Shown piece after piece: positions 33,619 through 45,915 of a DNA stretch of 64,000 nucleotides. The position numbers and the translations under genes are program-made. Every line of letters starts with the position of its first letter. The stretch's first letter is position 1. Under the pieces are notes generated by a model that did no database searches, was not told where the DNA came from, and worked only from the letters and a program-made list of their open reading frames with translations. The stretch covers positions 620,001-684,000 of the forward strand of contig NC_085890.1 in NCBI RefSeq assembly GCF_035222375.1. The letters run 5' to 3'. This DNA comes from Podospora pseudocomata (lineage: Eukaryota; Ascomycota; Sordariomycetes; Sordariales; Podosporaceae).

Positions 33619-36600
33619 GGCGACGGCAGTTATTCGGTGATGCCCTTGGAAGGGGGAGAAGGCTGTAAGGCTAAAGCAGCTTGAAAAATCGTGTTGTGCG
33701 TTGATTTGACCGTCGGCGTGGGAGGAGCTGCAGAGGTGCCCGACTGGAACTTGGGGGTATATAAGTGAGAAAAAAAAATGTGCGCGGGAACGAGCCAAAG
33801 GGGGGGAAATTGGGCGAATGGCACAGATGGCACAGGCGGCCCCGGCAGACCAGGGGGTACTTTGGACAAGGGGCGGAAGGGCGGGAACAAAAGTGCTCCA
33901 AGGCTAGAAAAAGACCAAGAATGGGTGGTGTCTCGGAGTCGGGTTGGGCCTCAACGATAAAGAGCACTAAAGAGCCTAACCGAGAATGAGGGTATAAAAA
34001 AACCAGATTTAGCCCCAGGTCAGGAACGAAAATCTCGCTTGGTGTGCAGGAGGAAGAATGAAAAGGCCGAATTTCTCACCGTCGCACACACCTCTCTCCT
34101 CTTAAGAATCAGAAGGGAGGGAGGCTCTGGGAGGGGTCCGGCGCTGTTGCCTCGCGCTGTTACGAATCAAGGGACCACTGGACTTGAACTGGACAAATCG
34201 ACTGCGCGACGGGGCACCGCCCGGCTGCCAACTCAAACTTGACGCTTTTGGGCAAATGGTGGTGGATTATGTCAGTGAGATTTTATTCCCCCTCTTCTCT
34301 GTCCGCTCACCCTAGGTACCAGCCAGTCCTGGGCATTCAAACAACAAAAATCCGTGTTCGAATGTGGCTCAATCAGCAAGGCGACGAGAGATGGTGTGCG
34401 GCAGTGCTCCGGAATCCTTTGCGAACCACCACCAGAGCCTGGCGCCTCTGCCTGTCACCAAGGCAGTTTTCTTCTGCCTGTCACACAAGGTCCAAGCATG
34501 CCAAGCTTCCAGTCCGAATGTCTCCTTACACCGAGGGTTTTTTTTTCCCTTTTTTGCGGGACGTGTGTGTGGAGATTCTCCCATCCATATCAAAAACCAC
34601 ACCATATATCAAGCGGTCGCACCGTCCGTCTGGCGAACCACGACACTGGGAGGAGGGTACGGCGGGCCGTGGCGGGCGCACGACAGTCTCTTTGTGATCA
34701 TGAAGTCGACGACGAAGAATTGCACTTTAATCTTGGGATAACCAACCACAGAGCTCAGACGGCCAGAAGCCAGAAATAGGAGAAAGGGCGCGCTTGTTGG
34801 TGGTGTTGGGCCATGGAGTAGCGCGACGGACGGTGAGTCACCGTAATTGTCGGTTATAGGATGTCCACATTTATGCGTTCCATGCAGCCCTTTTTTCCCC
34901 TTCATCTTCTGCTTGTTTTTGTGTGTTTCAGATTTGCAGTCTCATGGAATCCCAAGAGGACTCGTGTTCTGATTAGCTCCCGACCCGCCATAGTCAGTTG
35001 ACCGTTTTCTGCCAGGCCTGCGCTCGAGTGTGTGGACTCCCCTGTTTGTTCTCGAAGAAATGGATAGGGCTGAGCTCCACCCAAAGCAATGGCAGGGGAA
35101 AGACCATCACCAGTTGATCGGATTCAACAAGAGGTTGTCCAGATGGAAAAACAGGATCAAACATCACGATATACCGTCATGTGCCCCATAACCATCGCTC
35201 CTGCCCAACCTTTGACATCACCATCACTTGATACCGCTCCTTCCGTCCTCCGTCCTCCTCCAAATCACACCATCTGATAACAACCCACGATCTAGATTCC
35301 CGCAGCATATACCTGTCTTTTTTCCCTCCTGAGTAATCACTCACCCAGCGCCATGTTACATCCGTACGCAACGCTTCAGCTCACCATGGGTTCCGTGACT
35401 CTTTTGCCGGCAGCAGCACGGTTACCTGGAAGGATCAAGAAGCATCATCACCAATCCCCGTAACCCCATCCCAGCCCTACCATCGATGGAGAACCACCAA
35501 ACGGGTTTGCTCCATCAAACCCACCAGTGACTCCGCCGCCGCCCACACGCCGAGAGAGAAGTGGAACTACTCCTCCGTTCCACTCTCTTCTTCCCGCCAT
35601 CACAGGAGCTCCGTCCGGGTCACCACATTCTTCTGCCCCACCCCGGCCCGGAAGGTCACTTTCTTCTCTCTGCCGGTTGACTCAAGCCAAGCCAATGTTT
35701 CTTTAGCTTTCTCATGTACATATGCAACTTTACCCTCCCCTTCCCAACCAACCGCGCGCGCATTTGCGACGAGGACGGATGGGGATCGACGAGCAGCAGC
35801 CGGACGGCTGATGCCTTGCGTTGCGTTGCGCCTGCAGTGATTCTCACTGCTGCCCCGCACCACCATGCCCCACCCCGCACTTTTCTTCACCCCTCCTTCA
35901 TCTTTTTGATCCTCCTCTGCTCATATGAGCGCGATAGATAGGGTATGTAACTTCAAAAAAGCGCCATTGCGCACTCCGCCCTCCCTGTTCTTGTCACAGA
36001 AAATCCTCCGATATGTAATGTGGCTGGCCGAGATGTGTCACACGACACAAACAAGACATCTATCTCTAAAAGAGACAAAGGGGATCGAGACATGGATAAC
36101 AGGGAATAGCATGTTCATGAGGGATAGATTATCTACCATCTGTCGACAGTGCTATCGAGTGCTACGTCCGAGTCCGGAGTGCGGTCATGAACGAGCATTG
36201 TCCGGAGGAGGGTAGAATGATGGGTGGGTGGCATCCGTGGTGGTTGACACGAGGATTTTCCGCTCTCTCTCGCCTCCGGGCGGTTTTTATCTATCTATCT
36301 CTGTGAAATTGCGGGGGAGGGGGTAATGGCTTCCGGGTAGGACTTTTTGATTTCGGGGAGATAGACCAGATAAAGGTGAAGCAGGTCAGTAGATGAGAGA
36401 TACCAAGGTGAGTGCGTGCGCAGGTGCGTATTTTTTGCGCGTGCGAGATACAGTGGTCTAAACTGTGGGGTTTGTATGCACGTTCGAAAAAGGGAAGCTT
36501 GTTAACACCGAGGTGTGGGTTTCCCTTTTTCGGGCTGTAGGTGCAGACGTTTCAGTTCGGCCAGGCGTCACCTCATCCTATCCATATAATCTTGATCTGA

Positions 36601-36665
36601 CGGCGGCGGCAGCTACACCGGATGAATAGCCCTACCGGTCTGGAATCTCGACACAAACCCTACTG

Positions 36666-36702
36666 GTAAGGTAGGTAGGTAGGTAGGTAGGTAGGTAGGT
36701 AT
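36666..36702. repeat. Tetranucleotide (TAGG)n microsatellite
   Basis: About eight to nine tandem ggta/tagg units; the same word recurs just downstream (cctacccgtaggtagg), giving a small inverted arrangement. Confidence 0.9.
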
Positions 36703-36797
36703 GTTCCTACCCGTAGGTAGGCCCCATGAGGCGGATGGGGGAAATCTGCCATGTTTATGTTTGTGTCAGGTGAGGCGAGCGAGGGTATCACCGTCTC

Positions 36798-36825
36798 ACC
36801 TTGCCCGTTGTTCCACGGGCAAGGT
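36798..36825. other. Perfect 10-bp hairpin
   Basis: accttgcccg, loop ttgttcca, cgggcaaggt: the two arms are perfect reverse complements. It could be an RNA hairpin or a palindromic protein-binding site (CCG-N8-CGG spacing also occurs within it). No T-run follows. Confidence 0.7.
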
Positions 36826-38722
36826 CCCTTCTCCGGGCCCGGGCGGTACTTCCGATGTCAAATCAGTTGTTTTTGTGCAACCTGAAATCTAAAACATTCA
36901 TCACGGGGGCTGGTGAAGCTATCTCGATTTCGTATTTGTTTTCGTTCCACAGTCGCCATCGTTCGTCATTCCCCCTCCTTTCCAGCAGGGGGGATTTGGG
37001 CGGGCTTGGTTTCTCGTTCGACACAAGGGCGCTGCATGATGCATACCAAGAATCCTTCTGCTGTGCAAGATCCCCACTCTGAGCCTCAACCAGGGTAGTT
37101 TGCACAGCCGATGAGAGCTGTTGGTTCGTGACGTCTGTCTTTTTGGTCCTCTTCGATCTGCTTTTCATCGGCTTCGGCTATTTTGACATCTGGACTGCAT
37201 ACGTAGACCGGGGATCTGCGGCGTAGTCAACGGCGAGGACCCCGGCAAGGAGGAGCCGAAGCCGCGAGGGGGAGGCCGCGTAGATTTTCTAGGGGTGAGG
37301 TGGGAGGGGAAGGGGACCGCAAAGCAAGGTAAAGCCGTCGGGTGTAGACGGAAGGATTCATATCATATCAGGAAGGATTCCCAGATGTGCGGTACCCTTA
37401 TCCGGATGGTGTTGAGATAGGTATCGAAGATTGCGTGTAAGGCATGCGGTCCTCTCACTCACCCACAGTCCGAAGTCTAGCTCATGTTCGCCACTACACA
37501 CGCACCTGGGGAAGTGAACCAAAATAATAATTAGGCAAATACAGAAATCATAACCCCGAGTAGACATAATTCGAAATGTTGGTGTGTGGAAAAATGTGGG
37601 GAAAACCCCTCTGCCTGCCTGGAGCCTGCCTAAACCGACCAGTTTAAACCATTTTCCTTGACGGAATGCCCCCTCAACCTCAGCTGTCATGATCAAGAAA
37701 CTCCGTTGCGATATCATATCGAAACATACTTCCGAAGGGGTTGAAGCCAAGGTTGATATTGGCCCCATTATTAATATGTCCTGTTTTTTGTGTCTCGGTA
37801 ACACGAAACAAATACGGTTGTCAGTTCGGCAAAGCAGTCTTGAGTAACCACCACCACCAACAACCAACCAACCAAATCCCATCTCTTTACCGATACTGTA
37901 GAGATTCAAACCCTCTGTTCTTCATGAAAAGACAAAACCACTCATCACGTCTCACAAACCCTCTAAAAACACCAACCACGTGTATAGATCATGTTGTACA
38001 ATATCTCCAAAAAAAGTCTATTTTTTTCTGTCTGCCTCGGCTCTGCTGTGATCCGGTTTTTTGTGTGTGACGATTGTTCTGTTGGAGTATTTGTATCAAA
38101 AAGAAAAAAAAATCCATATTCATATTCTGCTGTGAGGCATATCCCTCTTGCTGCCCTGGCCCACCCATTCCCTGTCCCTGCTGTCGTGAAAGTTTGCTTC
38201 CGTCTATTGCATCTTTACGTGCTGCCATACGTCAAATTCTGTAACGTTTCTAAACCATCCCAAGAAAACAAGTCCAAAAGCAAACCGCAGCAGTTCCCAA
38301 CCCCCCCCATACCGTGATACCTTATCATTATTCGTACAAGAAGTGAAAAAAAGGGATGTTCGTGCTATTCTGTAGCGATCCATCAAAAAATACCCAAAAC
38401 CGAAAATATGTCGTTGTAAGAAAAACCCAAACGTAGTTATCGTGAAGGAAAAGTTGAGAAAACAATCTGAGGTGCAGCAAAGAAAGCTTGATATGTTGAG
38501 GTCGATTTTGTCTTTTTTTCTGGTTTCTGATCAAATGGTTAGTATTCGAGGTTGCCAAGTCATCGGCGAACTGACTCACTCTTTCAACCCCATCAAGCCG
38601 GCATCCAATGTATAGCTCAGAGAAACAACCGCTGATGACCGCGAGAAGCCCGAGAAGGAAATGTTTGTCGTAATGTACACGCCTCATCGGCGAATGGTTT
38701 TGTCCTCAAGTTCCAAAACCGT

Positions 38723-39388
38723 TCAAGGGTGACGTCGCCGAAGCCGCTCATTCTCCCTCCGAAGCGTCTCGACCTCGGCCTGAAGCACGCGGTTGGTAGC
38801 AATGTGCTCATCGAGATTGTCACGCATCCGGTCAATGCGGCGGTTGGCGTCATCGTATCGTCGGCGCCACTCAGCAACCTGCTGCTTCATGGTCTCGTAC
38901 TCAGTGCCGACATATCTCGCTTTGGCCTCAAGAGCGTCCTTGAGCTGACGGCTGAGGTCCCGGATCTTGGTCGTGAGGTTGCTGTTCTCGAGCTCGAGAA
39001 GGGCATTCTTCTTGCGGGCCTCGCGTAGCTTTGTTGACTTGCGGGCTTCGCTGTCAGAGTTGCTTTCGACTGAGCGGCGAAGCTCTGAGTTGAAGGCCTT
39101 CTCCTTGCGGACGTCCTCCTCTAGCTCCTGGACCTGGACCCGGAGGATGTGGTTCTCACGAAAGAGCTGGTCGTAGGTCTCGCGGCTTACGCCGCCGCCG
39201 CGTTCACGGCCCTGCATGTCGGCGACTGGTGTTTCGTCCCAAAGGGTGTGGACTCGTTCGGCACTCCGAGTACGACTGCGAGGCTGGCGAGGTCCTCGGT
39301 TTACGCTCCGGGTGCGACGAATATGGACCTCGGGGACGCCTGGTGTCGTTGACTCAAAATGCACCCTGTTGCTTCGAGGGCCGTACAT
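38723..39388 (-). CDS. Coiled-coil protein, unknown
   Basis: Single exon, 221 residues, ATG 39388. The basic, Arg/Ser-rich head (MYGPRSNRVHFESTTPGVPE, RRTRSVNRGPRQPRSRTRSA) precedes an almost continuous coiled coil from about residue 70 to the end (YDQLFRENHILRVQVQELEE, LELENSNLTTKIRDLSRQLK, RRIDRMRDNLDEHIATNRVL, LRRENERLRRRHP). The end at HP* is abrupt but the frame has a normal stop. No leucine-zipper DNA-binding basic region of bZIP spacing is present. Like the gene at 32.6 kb it is minus-strand, lacks introns and has a huge upstream region (6.5 kb), but I see no clear sequence homology between the two. Function unknown. Confidence 0.78.
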   Translation of the reverse strand: MYGPRSNRVHFESTTPGVPEVHIRRTRSVNRGPRQPRSRTRSAERVHTLWDETPVADMQGRERGGGVSRETYDQLFRENHILRVQVQELEEDVRKEKAFNSELRRSVESNSDSEARKSTKLREARKKNALLELENSNLTTKIRDLSRQLKDALEAKARYVGTEYETMKQQVAEWRRRYDDANRRIDRMRDNLDEHIATNRVLQAEVETLRRENERLRRRHP

Positions 39389-42300
39389 ATAGGAAGCGGG
39401 GGTCTCTCTCAGTGGTGGATAGATGTTGATGTAGGCTTCTGGTGAGCGGATGTGTCTGTAGGCGTGAATGGTGACGGTGTTGGTAGACGACTGAGTTAAA
39501 GATAGGTGAATGGTGAAGAGCGGTCAAGTCGAGGGACCAGACGGTGTGGGAACCTCGATATTTAAGTAAAATGGGGGGCAGTGACTATGGGAAGGCTCCG
39601 GGTTGCAGGAGATGCAAGCAATCGTGCATGTAAGTGCGTCAGGCAAGGTACGTAGCTTTGAGCGAATGAGATGGGAGAGAGACCCGGCCAAGGGCTGGAC
39701 GGCTGAAGAGGCCTGTCTTTTATGGGAATGACTCCCAGGCACCGGTCTGGTCTGCGGTCCCCCAAAACAGGTATCGGCGGACGGGGAGGGACGGGAAAGA
39801 AAGAAAGAAAGAGAGAATGACATGACTGATGGTATACAGGTACAACATTACAAGACGCTTTGCAGCGTGGAAAGTAATGTCAAAGGTGTAACTATGTAAC
39901 AGCCGCAGGTGAGGGTGGACAGGGGTTCGAGGTGAGAAGACAAGGCGCTCTCTGTATAGCACATAGCCACACCGGGCATTATCTGGAAGAGGGAACATAT
40001 GGGGTAAACGTCAGCAAGTAGACAGGTTAGTCACCTTGAGTACAGTAGCCCTAGACCACTTGCTTCTGGGATGGTGCATCCTGGCGGCCGACTGACCGAC
40101 GCTAGAGAGAGATGACTGCTCGAGATCATCTTGATGCCTGGCGTCGTGGACTCTTAGTCCTAGACGTCCGGGTATGAGCATGCATGTGGTCCACTGGAGA
40201 AAACTATTTCTCTGTGATGTAGTCGGTGTTTCAAGTAGGCAGTGCAAACATGTTCGTGGAGTTGATGAGGGCATCCGCAGGACGTTGGAGTATCCATTGG
40301 TTCTCAACCTCTGACATGGGGAACCACGGACAACTCACAAGCTATTGTGAGAGGTGAGTATCAGTCTCAAGATTGAGGTTGCGGCAGATCGACAGGCCGT
40401 AACCTTAGGCAGTGGTGCGGCGGTTGTTGCGAAACTGTCGAGATAGACGCGATGTGAGGTCACTCGTTGACATTGTTGGTTGGTAGAAGAAGTTGAGGTA
40501 ACCGGAGGCCTGGGCCCTAAGCCCCCTCCATTGGCCATGTCAGCCAATCAGCGATGCGTGTGGGAGAACCCTGGGCCCACATTTGATTATCTGGTGCGAA
40601 GCGCGCAGCATTGCATTGTAGCAACCACCACAACCAACAACACAATTGTGTTTCCGTATCTTTGTTCTCTCTCGGAGCCGGACCGCCAGTATCGAAGCTT
40701 TCCTTGGTCAAATATTGTTTGTTTCTCGGAGCCTTGAGGACGAATCGACGGCCGTTTCCCTGCATCGACATTCCGGACCGTCCCACCAAGCACGCTGTTG
40801 ACCTGTTGTTGAGCGTTTTCCTTTGTTTTGCTGAATTCCGTCCTCCTTTCCGCATCATAACCTCGCAGCCGCATCGTCTGTGGCATCCATTTCAATATCT
40901 TGTTCCGCCTCTTCCTTTTCGACGGGGTCACGCCAGTGTGGGGTGTCCGGAGGAGGAGTGACGGCAATGTCAGTGTGGCTTGACAGCGTCCCTGCTCTTG
41001 GAGACGAGGCTGTGCGGCGCAGTAAGCACTTGCTATCCACATCTTGATGCTCCCTCTTATTGCCTCCCTATTTTTCAGTATGGATAGCTCACAAAAGGCC
41101 GCATATCTCTACTTGCTGTGCCAGTTCCATACATAAGCACTACCCTCCAACCTGCCAACTTTGCGCCTCTTTTCCCAGCCGAGCAAAGGAGGTGGTGGGC
41201 AGAGAGCAAAGGGGAGGCCTCGGCCAAAGCCTTGCGATTGCAACTCTCTCTTTCGTCAGCAGTTTCAGGACGATGCAGCCGCACGAGGCTCGCGCGAGTC
41301 TATTATGCGCTATTCGTCCAGACGCTGGTAATGGAGGGTATTGGAGCCCTCACTGGTGAATTATTTCTCCTGCTCAAACAATTATCGTGGGCTATTTTCC
41401 TACTCAGCCACACCTTTACCAGTGTAAAGGCCACCAATGCGGTACGGCACGTACAAGCGGCCTCAGGTTAGGATTCGGATGCTTGAATTGAAGGGGTTTG
41501 GAAAGCGACTTACCCTTTGGTTTCCGGCATTGACAGCAGCAATATTCCACCTCTCTGCCGGTGTGTGTAGCACCTGAGTGTCAGATGAAGCGCCAAATTC
41601 TCAGGTGGCGTTCTTTGCCCTTCCATCCCGAAGCCACAAGGCAGACAGAAGGGTATCCGAAAGGGATGGGAGGTGGTGGTGGAGGCGTGGTAGGAGGAAC
41701 ATACACCCGCGACACTGTCAACCCCAACCCTAGTGGTGACACAACCGGCGCAGCTCGACCTCCTCGCTCGGATAACTCCATGGGAACTCACACAAATGGG
41801 CCCCTTCGGTAACACATGCCCAGATCGCCGGACTCCCACCTTGAACAAGTTTTGCTGATCACAAGTGAGCGGCCGACGGGCCGTGATCCGCCCATCGCTT
41901 CATGAGGCATATTCATGACTGATGGCATAGCGCCGAAGTCACACGGAATGTCTGTTCAAGTCCATGGTGTTGCCATCCGAGAAAAGCGAGACCGAATTTC
42001 CATACCCGCAAACATCTTCTCGCTGCCTCGTCGCCTTTCGGCTCGTGACCTTGAAATAGAACCGCCCGAAATATCTAGCCTTTTGAGCCCTGGCACCCCC
42101 TAGATATGACGAGTGGTTTACGTATACCAAGACAGGGTGTACTCTAGGGCCACGCTACCGGCCTGGTCACCGGCCTTCGTCATGGGGGGACAATCTGGGA
42201 CACGCACTACCTCCTGGGGAAGAAGGCAGAACATGAAAGAAGGAAGCAGATCAGGCCAGGCCCCTCTGCCCAGACCGCAGATCCCTTCACAGACAACGGC

Positions 42301-45300
42301 AGGGTCCAGCGAGCCGGTTCTAGATTTGCGAACCGGTCCGCGGTCTTCGCCTGCCCGTTTTCTTCCTCGCCAGGCCATCTCATCTACCGGTGTGGCCGAG
42401 GGGGCCACGGCCGGTTGCCTTTTGGCCAGCTTCCTTCCTGATCTCCGCATCGGATGAAGACCACGGCGTTGCAGAGTTTTCAGTTGCCTTGTCTTCGGTA
42501 GCAAGATGTTGTGATGGCACTCCTCAACATTTTCGTGGCCTGATGGCGAGACGGGCTCCAAGTCCTTGACGGTCGTCGGCTGAAGTTCCAGCCCTGGAGC
42601 TACATCCTGACTGGTGACACCACAGCCGTGTGGACAGGTTCCTCGGATGTGTATCTTATGGATTCCTTTGGTTTCTGTCCTCTGATGTCGTGACTGGTCT
42701 GCACCGGTGGCATCCTCCCGCCTCTGTTCAACTGTGCTCATCATTTTGATACTGACCACAGCTCGAAGGATTCCCTCATGCGCTCAGTACTGCTATGCAC
42801 AACTGAGCGAGTGCCGCACGACTTGCATTCAACAAGGATACCCCGCCAACACACAGGCTGAGGAGCCTGGGGGAGATACACAACCATGCCACGGTTGTAT
42901 ACACATCGACAGATACCTCGGCCTCACAACCAACCCTCCAGATCAAGACTATCCGCTCACCCATTGGCCTGTCTCCTCGGTGGTCAACCATCAAAATGGT
43001 ACATCATACCGAGCCAACAGACTCCCCTTCAACTCTGCAAGGATGAACCCGTCCGTCAAGCGTCTCTGCTCATTTTTCAGTTGGGAAAATGGTGACAAGA
43101 GCACCCGAGCAAGGCAGCAATATCATCTCCTCTCATCTTCTCCCCAGTCCCTCCCATCCCGTGGCCACACCCTCCAAAGATACTGACTGATAGGCGGTCG
43201 TGGACTCGCCACATCGACGGCCCGCTGTTTCGAGGGGGAAGCAGCGGCGTGGTTCCTGCAACTTTCCTCGATATTGACTGAAACGACAGGATACTCGCTT
43301 TGAAGCGTCCTGCTGCCTACCCCCCTTTCTGTAATGTCAGGTATATCCACGCGCAGAAGGCATCATCATAGATTCCCCAGCCTCCTTCACGTCTTTGACC
43401 GAGGTGAAAAGCCGAAAACAGCGAAGGTATTGCCATCTGCCTGGTTCAAAGGGTTCAATACCCAATTGTTCAGGGGAAGTACAACCGAGAAGATCTCAAG
43501 GTATACAAAGATCTGTGGAGATACTTCTGCCTTGATTTGCCCGGGTTGACTCCCATCCATTCGGGGAAGTAGAACCGAAGTGCCCTCGAAGTAGACACAA
43601 AGATGCTGGATATCATCTGTGTGTGAAGGTAGGTACTTCTGCCTTGCTCGTGTTCCACCTTGCCTTGGTTATGTGGTTGTGGCTCCTCAAATTCCACATG
43701 GTCGGGTAGGTGGGCAAGGCAGGTATACAGACAGAAATGTCTCACGGGCGACTCGTTGGCTCTCGTCCTTCCTTGATCATGCCCGCTATCAAACTGTGAC
43801 TCCCAAGATTCCACCTGTTCGGTAAGTAAGGCAGGTGGGCAAGGTACAGACACAGTGCCTCCTTTTCTCCTTGTTTCTTTGACCTTCCCTGATTCCTGAT
43901 ATGCAGACCTGTGAGACGAGGACAAAGACCGAGCTGAAGCACAAGGAATCCCAACTCACACGCCCACCTTTTTGGGTCAGATCTCGATACGTAGGTAACA
44001 TCCCCTCGGGCCTCTCTTATCTATGCTTGCTAGACGAGATGATTGTGTATCAAAGCGGACCAAACCACACACCCACTTCCAACATGTACAGAGAGCGGGA
44101 GGTGTCAACGTACCTATCAAAAAGTGGCTGCCCATTTCTCGGTCATCTGTGATCACCAACCAACGACGATCAACCGTGTACCCCTTTCTCTTCATGCGAT
44201 GTTTGCCTTTTGGGGGAAAGGAAGCGGTAGGTACATCGCATCCGTCCCAGCTGTCTGATTGCTCTTGTGTACCTATCTCCTCAATCATGGTAAGTTGGAA
44301 GCGAGGTGTTCAGGCCAGCACCGCGAACTCTCAGAACCGTTATATCGAACCCTGATGCTTACAAATGCCAATCCAACCAACAACTGAAAGGAAGCCCAGG
44401 TTGTACAGGTGAAGTTGGCGAAAGGTAGGTAAAAAAGCCGATGTGGGAAAACACCAGCTTCAGTGATGTGCCTGCCTGCTCCTTCACACCAGTGCTCGGT
44501 TAACAACTGCATGATCGAGGCATAATCCGCATTCAGCTATTTCCTGGGCCGAGAAGAATCTCGACTGTGTTCAACGTCGTCCCAGTCGTGCCGCTTCTTT
44601 TATGTCTGATGACCACTCCAGGTTGTTGGTGTTTCACGGTGGGTAAGGTAGATTGGGGTGGTGTGTGGATGGGTGCAGTTGTTCAACGTTGTAACCTCGG
44701 ACTCCAGGACCTTTGGTGTAATATCGTGTGATTCTCTCGACAGATTCTGATTGTGGCAGTCGTCCATATCGATCCGATCAGTAAAGCCAGTTGTGCCGAG
44801 AGTCCGCAAAGGTGATCTTGACTGGACTTGTTCAACCTATGTATGGTCTCGGCCTTTCTGCAGTGTCTGGTTTCATGGTCCCTCTTCCTAAGCTGGGATG
44901 ATCTCACGCATTGTTCGATCACGGCCGTATAAAAGTTTCGATGTTCCCCAGTATGCTGGGATCGGTTCTGTATTCTCGTGGGCGGTCGTAGACTAGAATT
45001 GTCGTGTTCCGTAGGACCGGTCATCCACCTAGGTGGTCTTGCTGTAGCAATCTAAACCACACCCCAACCCTGGGCATGGCAGTTCTTGTGCTTGTATTCC
45101 CCCTTCATTTTACCATATCGCGAGGTTGTGAGTCGTGTTCCAGAGGTACATGTTGTGCGCTGGGCGGTGTCGGTCCCATGGTTGCTGCCACAAGACGAAA
45201 TGTCACAACTGAGAAATCAACAGCTAGAGGCCGGTGACAGCAAGTGGTATTTGAACTCCTCGACCCATTCACTTCAAGTCCGACATTCGTACAAGTGTAG

Positions 45301-45915
45301 TAGCTGTGACGCAGCTGCGGTATGAGTAAGACTTCAGCCAGGCTCCGTGACTTCGCCTCAATTCTTAGGCACCTATCCCATTGCCTGGAACCACTGAAAC
45401 CATCGTTTGTTCGATTCTTCCTTCGTTTGGGGATTGAATTCTCTCGCATGCTTACCGACTAGGCGTTTTGGCATATTCTTGGTGTAGTGGTGCAGTCACA
45501 TCTTAACGATTGGACAGTCGTTTACATTGATGACTGAATGCGATGTTGGCATAGTGCGCATGAACCTACAGGCACCCCGATACTACAGGCCTCGCAAACT
45601 CGGGCAAACCGGAAACCAGGTCGTAGATCACTTTAGATCTGGAGTGCGGCCCAAGTGGTCGCTGCTAAAGGCCTTCGAATAGGTCTTTGCCTTGGTCCTC
45701 ACTGTCCTAAATGAGTAACATCGACCGACACCTGCCCCACATCAAGCCCATCCGAAATAAGGTCTTGCAGACCAAGATACTTTAAATGAAAATATTCGCT
45801 GGTTGTCTATTTCTCTGCTATAATGACCCTCGGCAGGCATTATCGTCGAAGACAGCAAGCCAAATCACCCTCTCACGCTGTCCGGCGGCAAGTATAACCT
45901 TCCAACTCCTTATCT
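39389..45915. other. 6.5-kb gene-poor region
   Basis: No supported gene on either strand. The largest frame with a real ATG (minus, about 42118-42744) has no recognisable domain. Imperfect direct repeats lie at 43473-43870. A small inverted repeat (ccggttc/gaaccgg, 9-base spacer) is at about 42314-42336. Confidence 0.55.
43473..43870. repeat. Two pairs of imperfect direct repeats
   Basis: ggggaagtacaaccgagaag at 43473 recurs as ggggaagtagaaccgaag at 43563, each followed by an acttctgccttg word. The stretch from 43681 (attccacatggtcggg, gtgggcaaggcagg, tacagacag) recurs from 43798 (attccacctgttcgg, gtgggcaagg, tacagacac), about 117 bp away. Confidence 0.65.

Larger units (their letters stand above)
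33619..38722. other. 5.1-kb gene-poor region upstream of the coiled-coil gene
   Basis: No supported gene. It holds a tetranucleotide repeat, a perfect 10-bp hairpin and many C/T-rich runs. Transcripts of the neighbouring minus-strand genes probably start and end in it. Confidence 0.55.

Noticed and set aside
32425-33684. Plus-strand open frame of 419 codons with hydrophobic runs
   Set aside because: Antisense to the coiled-coil gene; the hydrophobic stretch is the complement of the Lys/Arg/Glu-rich linker codons.
42314-42336. Inverted repeat ccggttc/gaaccgg
   Set aside because: Only 7 bp; kept as a minor note, too short to call a site.
42118-42759. Minus-strand open frame of about 208 codons
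   Set aside because: The longest candidate in the 39-46 kb gap, but basic-residue-rich with no domain, no conserved pattern and no support from splicing; could be checked by RNA.
44325-44345. Box B-like word (minus strand gggttcgata), possible tRNA
   Set aside because: No box A at proper spacing and no cloverleaf arms.
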